NCBI RefSeq assembly: GCF_022539505.1
Contig: NC_061508.1
Location: 61,823,754-61,887,753, forward strand
Reading direction: 5' to 3'
DNA: 64,000 bases
Source of the DNA: Lolium rigidum
Taxonomy: Eukaryota > Streptophyta > Magnoliopsida > Poales > Poaceae
The notes under the pieces were generated by a model. That model did not search any database and was not told the DNA's origin. It was given only the letters and a program-made list of their open reading frames with translations. The stretch's first letter is position 1. Every line of letters begins with the position of its first letter. A program made the position numbers and the translations under genes. Positions 56,065 to 64,000 of this stretch are shown here, in pieces.

Positions 56065-59000
56065 TCATAGTGTGGGTCTCATACCCATCTCCCTCGATGC
56101 ATTTTCTATCACATTTCGTGATAGTCCCTTTGTGAAGGGGTATGCCAGGTTTCTAGACGTATGGATATAATCCAACGCTATAACTCCGGAGTTTCTCATT
56201 TTCCTGACAGTTTTCAGTCTCCTCTTCACATGCCTTGATGACTTCATATTATCCTTAGAACTATTTACTTTGACGATCACAGTTTGATTATCACAGTTCA
56301 TAGGAATAGCGGGTATTGGTTTCTCAACCACAGGTAAGTCCCTCAAGAGCTCATGAAGCCACTCTGCTTCAACAGTGGCTGTGTCTAATGTTGTGAGTTC
56401 TGCTTCCATAGTTGACCTCGTAATGATGGTCTGCTTGCAAGATTTCTAGGAAACAGCGCCACCTCCAAGTGTAAACAAATATCCACTTGTGGCCTTAGTC
56501 TCATCAGCATCAGATATCCAATTTGCATCACTATACCCCTCAAGTAACCTTGGATACCCAGTATAGTGAATGCCATAACTCGCAGTGCCTTTCAAATAGC
56601 GCAAAACTCTCTCAAGAGCATGCCAATGAACATCTCCAGGTCTAGACACAAAACAGCTGAGTTTACTTACAGCAAAGGAGATGTCAGGCCTCGTGGCGCT
56701 GGCTAAATATATAAGCGAGCCAATGATCTGCGAATATCGCAATTGATCTCTAGCAATTCTTTTATTCTTACGAATTATCACACTAGGATCATAAGGCGTT
56801 GGAGAAGATTTGCGGTCGCTATACCCGAAGCGACTCGGGATCTTTTCCACATAGTGGGACTGAAGCAATGTAATCCCACCATCGTCATCCTTCAGCAGCT
56901 TGATGTTTAAGATTACATCAGCTACTCCCAAGTCCTTCATCTCAAAACAACGAGATAGGAACTCCTTGACCTCCTTAATCACAGTAAGGCTGGTCCCAAA
57001 TATCAATATGTCATCGACATAGAGACAGAGAATAACTCCCTCGCCCCCACCATGGCGATAGTATACACACTTGTCAGCTTCGTTTACAACAAAGACTTCG
57101 GCGGTTAAAGTTCTTTCAAACTTCTCATGCCATTGCTTAGGCGCTTGCTTAAGCCCATACAAAGACTTCAACAGCTTACACACCTTTCCTTCTTGACCAT
57201 GTACTACAAATCCATCAGGCTGCTCCATATAAATTTCCTCTTCAAGCTCTCCATTTAGGAAAACAGTCTTAACATCCATTTGATGAACGAGAAGACCATG
57301 TGAGGCAGCCAAAGATAGTAGCACTCGAATGGTGGTCAATCTGGCAACAGGTGAGTATGTATCAAAGAAATCTTCACCTTCTTTCTGGGTATAACCCTTT
57401 GCCACAAGACGTGCCTTGTACTTTTCAATAGTACCATCAGGCCTAAGTTTTTTCTTGAACACCCATTTACATCCTACAGGTTTGCACCCATAAGGACGAT
57501 CAGTAATTTCCCAAGTTCCATTGGCTAAGATGGAATCCATCTCGCTACGGACAGCTTCCTTCCAGTAGTCAGCATCCAGAGATGCATAGGCTTCTGAAAT
57601 AGAAGTGGGAGTGTCGTCCACGAGGTACACAATGAAATCATGTCCAAAAGACTTTGCAGTCCTCTGTCTCTTGCTCCTTTTAGGAGCTTCATTGTTATCC
57701 TCCACAGGATTTTCAAAGTGTTCTATAGCCATGGTAGGTTCAGGAAATAATTCCTGAGTAGATGAACTGGGCATCTCCTGAATTGATGAGCTAGACGTTT
57801 CTTTCATAGGAAAGATGTCCTCAAAGAAAGTCGCATCGTTCAACTCCATAATTGTACCAACATGCATGTCGGATACCTCAGATTTTACTATCAAAAATCT
57901 GTAGCCAATGCTATGAAATGCATATCCCAGAAGAACACAATCCACGGTTTTTGGTCCAAGCTTGCGCTTCTTGGATATCGGCACATTTACTTTCTCCATA
58001 CAACCCCAAGTTCGTAGGTAAGAGAGTTTCAACCTTTTCCTTTCCCATTCCTCAAAAGGAGTAATGGTTTTGTTCTTTGTGGGGACACGGTTTAGGACAT
58101 GACATGTAGTCAATATCGCCTCCCCCCACCATGCCTTGGATAGACCCGATGTATCTAACATGGCGTTAACCAAATCAGTTAGAGTACGGTTCTTTCTTTC
58201 GGCCACCCCATTTGACTGAGGTGAGTAGGGAGGCGTCCTCTCATGGATAATACCATGTTCCGCACAAAAAAAATCAAACTCGTTGGAAAAATACTCTCCA
58301 CCACGATCAGACCTTAGCCGCTTGATCTTTCGATCAAGTTGGTTTTCTGCTTCAGCTTTAAAGATTTTGAAGTGATTAAGAGCTTCATCTTTAGATTTCA
58401 GGAGATACACATAACAATATCGAGTAGAGTCATCAATTAAAGTCATGAAGTATCTTTTCCCTCCTTTTATCAATTCACCATTCATTTCACAAAGATCCGA
58501 ATGTATAAGCTCCAGCGGTGCCAAGTCTCTTGCCTCCGCAGTCTTGTGAGACTTACGTGGTTGCTTAGCTTTCACACATACTTGGCACTTGGATTTCTTG
58601 ACAATAGCAAATTTCGGAATTATATTCATATTCGCTAGCCGCGTCATGCACCCAAAATTAATATGACAAAGTCGTGAATGCCAAATATCGGACTCACTAT
58701 CATTGCAAACATGATTAACAATTTGAGTACATAAGTCAGACAAAGATAAGCGGAACAAGCCTCCACACACATAACCATTTCCAACAAATTGTCCACACTT
58801 GGAAATTACAACTTTATTGGACTCAAAGACCAACTTAAAACCATCTCGACATAAAAGCGATCCGCTAACGAGATTCTTATTAATGGAGGGAACGCGCTGC
58901 ACATTCTTCAGCTGGATGGTCTTTCCCGAAGTAAACTTCAGATCCACCGTACCAACACCACGAACAGAAGCACGTGAGCCGTTTCCCATTAGCACGGAGG

Positions 59001-59648
59001 AAGTCCTTGCGACCTGATAAGAAGAAAACATAGACACATCAGAACATAAATGTGTATTGGCTCCGGTGTCTATCCACCAATCAGGAGAGTTACATACTGA
59101 AAAGACAGTAGGAGAAATACCGTACCCAACGTCCTTCATCTCAGTATCAATGCCAATAACAACATTTGCGGACTTGCCGCTGTTCCCACGCCGATCATGG
59201 CGTTCTGGGCAATCAGGAGCCCAATGTCCAGGAGCGCCACAAACATGGCAGTTCCCTTTCTTCTTATATGGAGTCTTCCTCTTGAAGTTGGTTGAGTTGG
59301 AGGCTTTGTTCTTTTCGTCAAACTTGCCTTTTCCATTGTTCTTATTCTTAGACTTGTGAGATTGGAAGTTCTTCTTCTGTACCACATTGGCACTAGAGCC
59401 TCCCTCAAAACTACGAGCGCGTGTGTCCTTTGCTCTTGCCTTCTCTTCCACATGAAGCGAGCCAATGAGATCCGAAATGGAAAACTCTTGTCTCTTATGT
59501 TTTAGAGAAGTAGCAAAGTTCCTCCACGAAGGAGGAAGCTTGGCAATAATGCCACCGGCCACAAATTTATCAGGTAAGGTACACTTAAACTGCTCGAGTT
59601 CTTTGGCAAGGGACTGAATCTCATGAGCCTGCTCAACCATGGAGCGCT
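56065..59648 (-). pseudogene. Copia gag-pol polyprotein, nearly complete, one stop near its C terminus
   Basis: The minus-strand frame is open from the Gypsy insertion at 59648 to 56446. Domains in order are the gag C-terminal part with [14 protein letters not shown], a zinc knuckle [15 protein letters not shown], the protease-like [14 protein letters not shown] (DTGA), the integrase with [18 protein letters not shown] and [14 protein letters not shown] plus [16 protein letters not shown], and the reverse transcriptase with [39 protein letters not shown] and [12 protein letters not shown] stop follows at 56446 in GGGAVS, where RNase H usually continues with Trp (TAG fits a TGG change). The RNase H rest (56409-56065) then reads on with STMEAELTTL and KHxxxR-type blocks (RHVKRR). 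The N-terminal part of gag is cut off by the Gypsy element. Apart from these it looks well preserved. Confidence 0.88.
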
Positions 59649-61183
59649 TGATACGTCTCCAACGTATCCATAATTTCTGATGTTCCATGCTTGTTTTATG
59701 ACAATACCTACATGTTTTGCTCACACTTTATAATGTTTTTATGCGTTTTCCGGAACTAACCTATTAACGAGATGCCGAAAGGCCGAGTTGCTTGTTTTCG
59801 TTGTTTTTGGTTCCGAGAAAGGCTATTCGGGCAATATTCTCGGAATTCGACGAAACAAAGACCCAACATCTTATTTTTCCCGGAACCTTCCAGAAAGTCA
59901 GAGTGGGACCAGAGGGGTGCCCTAGGGGCCCCACACATGGTGGCCGCGCGGGCTCCACCCTGGCCGTGCCGGCCTAGTGTGAGGAGGCCCCGTGGCCCCT
60001 CCGACTCCGAGTCTTCGCCTATTTAAGCCGTCCTGACCTAAAACATCGATACCGATTGACGAAACTCTAGAAAGACTCTAGGGGCGCCGCCGCCATCGCG
60101 AAACTCCAATTCGGGGGACAGAAGTCTCTGTTCCGGCTCCCTGCCGGGACGGGGAAGTGCCCCCGGAAGCCATCTCCATCGACGCCACCGCCTCCATCAT
60201 GCTCCGTGAGTAGTTCCACCATGGACTACGGGTTCTAGTTGTAGCTAGTTGGTATTCTCTCCCCCATGTACTTCAATACAATGATCTCATGAGCTGCCTT
60301 ACATGATTGAGATTCATCTGATGTAATCGGTGTTGTGTTTGTTGGGATCCGATGGATTGTTACATTATGATTAGTCTATCTATAAAGTTTGTGAAGTTAT
60401 TGTTGCTGCAATCTTGTTGTGTTTAATGCTTGTCACTAGGGCCCGAGTGGCATGATCTTAGATTTAAGCTTTATACTTATTGCTTAGATTGTATCTACAA
60501 GTTGTTTGCACATGTCTATGTCCGGAACCCGAGGCCCCAAAGTGACAGAAATTGGGATAACCGGAGGGGAAGGCGTAGGTATGAGGATCACATGTTTTCA
60601 CGGAGTGTTAATGCTTTGCTCCGGTGCTCTATTAAAAGGAGTACCTTAATTTCCAGTAGATTCACTAGAGGCTCGGCTGCCACCGGCTGGTAGGACAAAA
60701 GATGTTGTACAAGTTTCTCATTGCGAGCACGTATGACTATATATGGAAAACATGCCTACATGATTAATAATCTTGATGTTTTGTCTTAATGCTATTTCAA
60801 TCCTATCAATTGCCCAACTGTAATTTGTTCACCCAACATTTGTTATTGGAGAGTTAACACTAGTGTAGATAGCTGGGAACCCCGGTCCATCTCGCATCAT
60901 CATATACTCGTTCTACATGACATTGGAAGTAGTATCAACTATTTTCTGGTGCCATTGCCTCTGTGTTACTATTACCGTTGTCGTATTACTCGTTACTACT
61001 GCTCTCATATTACTGCTGCTTTCACATCACCCCCTGTTACTAGTGCTTTTCCAGTGCGAGCTGAATTGACAACTCGGTTGTTAAGGCTTATAAGTATTCT
61101 TTACCTCCCTTGTGTCGAATCAATAAATTTGGGTTTTACTTCCCTCGAAGACTGTTGCGATCCCCTATACTTGTGGGTTATCA
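59649..61183 (+). repeat. 5' LTR of the plus-strand Gypsy element
   Basis: The 1535-bp LTR is related to the LTRs at 43758-45159 and 52168-53566 (read in reverse) and to the fragment at 63174-63829. A shared stretch of about 250 bases (60420-60760) matches the nested element LTR around 44140-44480. Confidence 0.88.
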
Positions 61184-61455
61184 AGACTATTTTCTGGCGC
61201 CGTTGCCGGGGAGGCATAGCTGTACTCATAAGTTCACCTGGGGAGTACACTCTACCTCTCTCTCTGTTTTTATTTTATTTTATTTTGTTTTTCTTAGTTT
61301 ACTTTTGTCTAGTTTATTTGTGCTTAGTTTATTTCTGTCTTGTTTTATTTTGCTTAGTTTACTTTTGTCTAGTTTGTTTTTGTCTTGTTTTATTTTCCCT
61401 ATATACCCGAAAATCCATAAAAATTTGAAAAACAAAAAAATTAAAAACTGCTATT

Positions 61456-62875
61456 ATGGGAGAACCTACAACCTATTTGGAGCTTATAGAATTATATAAT
61501 AATTATAGAGAATCAAGAAAGGGAAAAGTTATGAGTGCTGTGATAGAAAAATTAAATACAATTGCTAAAATCTTGCTTTAACGCCATGATATAAACTGTT
61601 GCTCTAAACAGGATACTAAACATCTTAAATTTCAATGTGGCTTTAGTGAGGAAGTTTTAATTAAGAACTATAATTGGAATAGCTATATTCATTTTGGGTT
61701 CGAAGAGGTAGAAAAATTTGTCTTATTTATGGGAGCCTCTGAGATAGAATCATTCATGTCTAATAATTATGAAACTTGCGCTGTTTTTAAGGACCTTAAA
61801 GATTATGTCTCTTCTATCCTTAATTTTTGCATAGAAAGCTACAGTGATAATCCTTATATCATTGATTATAAAGAGAGATTCATTAATGCACAAGAATGCA
61901 CTCACAATTTGCAGGAACCTGTGGAAGAAGAAATTGATGAACACGAAAGCTCATTGGATGAAAAAGAGGAGGAAATTGATGAACTCTGAAAGCTCATTGG
62001 ATGAAAAAGAAGAGGAGAGTGATGAACAAAAGGAGGAAGAATGGATTAGCTACCCATGCCAACCTTCTAATGAGAGTAACTCTTTATCTCTTACACTATT
62101 TGATTGTCCTCCATGCTTACCGAAAGAGGATGAATGTTATGTTCCTGTGGATTCTCTTGAAATATTTCCTATGAGTAAAACTTGTGAGAATAATTATGCT
62201 ACTGTTATTCATGATAATCCATGCTATTTTGATAAATCTTATGATAATGTTTTGTTTGTGCCTGATGTCGAAATGCATGGTACTAAAGAGTTTTGCTTAG
62301 AAAATGTTGATGATAAATCTCTAGATGATGGTCCTATGTTACTTGATAATATTAATTGTACTACTAATGAAAATGGGATTGGAGAGTTCTTGACTCTATC
62401 TATGAGTCCCATATCTTTTGAGATTGATCAATCATCTTGTTATATTATTGATAAAAGTGGGTTTGAAAGATTTAATCCTATTATTTCTGAGCTTGATAAA
62501 AATTATATGTTTGTGAATCATGAAAAGCATGCTTTATGTGATAGTTATATTGTTGAGTTTATCCATGAAGCTACTGAAAATTATTATGAGAGAGGAAAAT
62601 ATGGTTGTAGAAATTTGCATGGTACTAAAACACCTCTCTATATGCTGAAAATTTTGAAGTTACTCTTGTTTTATCTTCTTATGCTTGTCACTTTGTTCTT
62701 CATGAATTTATTTGTGTACAAGATTCCTATGCATAGGAAGTGGGTTAGACTTAAATGTGTTTTGAACTTGCTTTTTGATTCTCTCTTTTGCTTCAACTCT
62801 CACCCTTATGTGAGCATCATTAAAATTGCTGAGCCCATCTTAATGGTTATAAAGAAAGCACTTCTTGGGACATAA
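61456..62875 (+). pseudogene. ORF of the plus-strand Gypsy element with a C-terminal membrane segment
   Basis: The frame opens at ATG 61456 (MGEPTTYLELIELYNN), has a stop near 61579, continues with CAVFKDLKDYVSSILNF, and changes phase in an acidic repeat (ESSLDEKEEE, two or three copies, about 61935-62030). It then stays open to 62875. The second part is rich in Asp, Glu, Ser and Cys, and contains a strongly hydrophobic segment at about 62650-62720 (KLLLFYLLMLVTLFFMN) near its C-terminal quarter, which would span a membrane. No enzyme domain is seen. Athila-type elements can carry such an extra ORF. The function is unknown, and at least two breaks are present. Confidence 0.5.
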
Positions 62876-63173
62876 CCCATGTGTTTATTTTGCTACTATT
62901 TTGTTGTGTCTTGAAAGTTGTTACTACTGTAGCAACCTCTCCTTATCTTTATTTTATTGCAATGTTGTGCCAAGTGAAGTCTCTAAAAGAAGGTTGATAC
63001 TAGATTTGGATTTCTGCGCAGAAACAGATTTCTATCTGTCACGAATCTGGGCAGATCTCTCTGTAGGAAACTCAGAAAAATCGGCAAATTTACGTGCGTG
63101 ATCCTCAGATATGTACGCAACTTTCATTAGTTTTAAGTTTTCTGATTTGAGCAACGGAAGTACCCCAAGAAGT

Positions 63174-64000
63174 GCTCATGAGATTATTGTATTGAAGTAC
63201 ATAGGAGAGAGATTAACCACATAGCTACCGGTACAGCCCTTAGCCTCGATGGAGAACTACTCCCTCCTCATGGGAGACAGCAGCGGTGATGAAGATGGCG
63301 GTGGTGTCGATGGAGGAGCCTTCCGGGGGCACTTCCCCGTCCCGGCGGCGTGCCGGAACAGAGACTCCTGTCCCCCAGATCTTGGCTTCGCGATGGCGGC
63401 GGCTCTGGAACTTTTCTCGTACCGTGGACTATTCGTATCGAAGATTTAGGTCAGGGGGCTTCTTATAGGCGAAGAGGCGGAGTCGGAAGGGCTACGGGGG
63501 CCCACACGGTAGGCCGGCGCCCCCTCTCGGCCGCGCCGCCTTAGTGTGTGGGGCCCCTGTGGCCCCCTCTGGTCCCTCTCGGGTGTTCTGGAAGCTTCGT
63601 GGATTTCTAAGATGCTGGGCGTTGATTTCATCCGATTCCGAGAATATTTCCTTACTAGGATTTCTGAAACCAAAAACAGCAGAAATCAGGAACTGGCACT
63701 TCGGCATCTCATCAATAGGTTAGTTCCGGAAAATGCATCAAAACGATATGAAGTGTGAACAAAACATGTAGGTATTGTCATAAAACTAGCATGGAACATC
63801 AGAAATTATAGATACGTTTGAGACGTATCAAGCATCCCCAAGCTTAGTTCCTACTCTCCCTCGAGTAGGTAAACGATAACACAGATAATTTCTGAGGTGA
63901 CATGTTACCATCATAATCTTGATCAACATTATTGTAAAGCATATGACATGAATGGTGTGATCTGAAGCAAAAGATTGCTAACAAAGATAATGACTAAACA
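63174..64000 (-). mobile_element. Further Athila-like Gypsy element, minus strand, truncated 3' LTR and start of interior
   Basis: The segment 63174-63829 is the minus-strand LTR of the same broad family, ending GACGTATCA on the plus strand. Beyond it, 63830-64000 has the purine tract (minus strand CTTGGGGATG) and interior DNA matching that at 4789-4900. The LTR lacks its distal half, since it stops abruptly at the junction with the plus-strand element. The rest of the element is off the window. Confidence 0.75.

Larger units (their letters stand above)
39626..59648 (-). mobile_element. Copia retrotransposon interrupted by a Mutator-like element; 5' end beyond a Gypsy insertion
   Basis: On the minus strand the visible parts are the pol gene (59648-56065), a 3' untranslated part, a purine tract (AGTTTGTGGGGGAT, ending at 55508) and a 3' LTR. 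The LTR lies at 55507-54552 and is completed by 11 bases at 39636-39626, giving about 967 bp with terminal TG/CA. The 11-base remainder was separated when the large Mutator-like element inserted. The host DNA to the left is copy 2 of the annexin-upstream segment. The gag start and 5' LTR lie beyond the Gypsy element that begins at 59649 and are outside the window. Confidence 0.85.
59649..63173 (+). mobile_element. Athila-like Gypsy retrotransposon, plus strand, 3'-truncated
   Basis: The 5' LTR (59649-61183) begins TGATACGTCTCCAACGTATC and ends GGGTTATCA. A primer site TGGCGCCGTTGCCGGGGAG follows at about 61195-61213. An ORF region (61456-62875) and non-coding DNA similar to the reverse complement of the left Gypsy element come next, and the match stops near 63173 before any 3' LTR. 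It inserted into the gag region of the Copia element; the five bases GCGCT (59644-59648) would be one target copy. No reverse transcriptase or integrase is visible. Confidence 0.85.

Noticed and set aside
1..64000. A new multi-gene defence, metabolic or regulatory system
   Set aside because: Apart from one annexin gene, the coding regions are transposon genes or captured fragments in separate elements. Nothing shows that they act together.

Overview
This window is nuclear DNA from a large grass genome. The nested Athila-type Gypsy elements whose LTRs begin TGATACGTC, together with the Copia, CACTA and Mutator families present, point to Triticeae or a close Pooideae relative. The species cannot be fixed from sequence alone. 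A run of exactly 100 N at 7617-7716 marks an assembly gap. No bacterial, organellar, rRNA or convincing tRNA gene was seen.

The only clearly intact host gene is a five-exon annexin (28389-30901, minus strand, 314 codons). It has GT-AG introns, type II calcium sites in repeats 1 and 4, a TATA-like box upstream and an AATAAA signal downstream. Almost everything else is transposable-element DNA.

Layout. 1-2543: helitron-like DNA, one candidate element ending in CTAG at 817. 3678-7616: 3' part of a minus-strand Athila-like Gypsy element, cut by the gap. 7717-17945: minus-strand CACTA element with a degraded transposase gene, a second ORF with a Ulp1-like C48 peptidase region, and a hairpin-rich terminus. 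It sits inside the RNase H region of a SIRE-like Copia element whose 3' part, extra ORF and 3' LTR run to 23150. 25035-25369: a complete TRIM. 27124-27701: a small Mutator-type element. 28389-30901: annexin. 31215-34952: a precisely bounded Helitron carrying exons of a 2-oxoglutarate dioxygenase gene. About 35202-37447: another Mutator-like element with a degenerate motif array.

The DNA upstream of annexin exists twice. Copy 1 (about 30997-37770) is split by the Helitron and the second Mutator-like element. Copy 2 (about 38820-39625) is uninterrupted and serves as an empty-site reference, fixing the Helitron ends to the base.

From 39626 rightwards the elements are nested. A minus-strand Copia element entered copy 2. 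A 14.9 kb Mutator-like element (39637-54542, 9-bp target duplication) entered 11 bp inside the Copia LTR. A 9.8 kb Gypsy element (43758-53566, 5-bp target duplication) then entered exon 2 of a gene carried by that Mutator-like element. A second Gypsy element (from 59649) entered the Copia gag region. It stops abruptly near 63173 against the truncated LTR of a further minus-strand Gypsy element that continues off the window. No new multi-gene functional system was found. The main interest is the base-resolution insertion history and the gene pieces carried by the Helitron and the large Mutator-like element.
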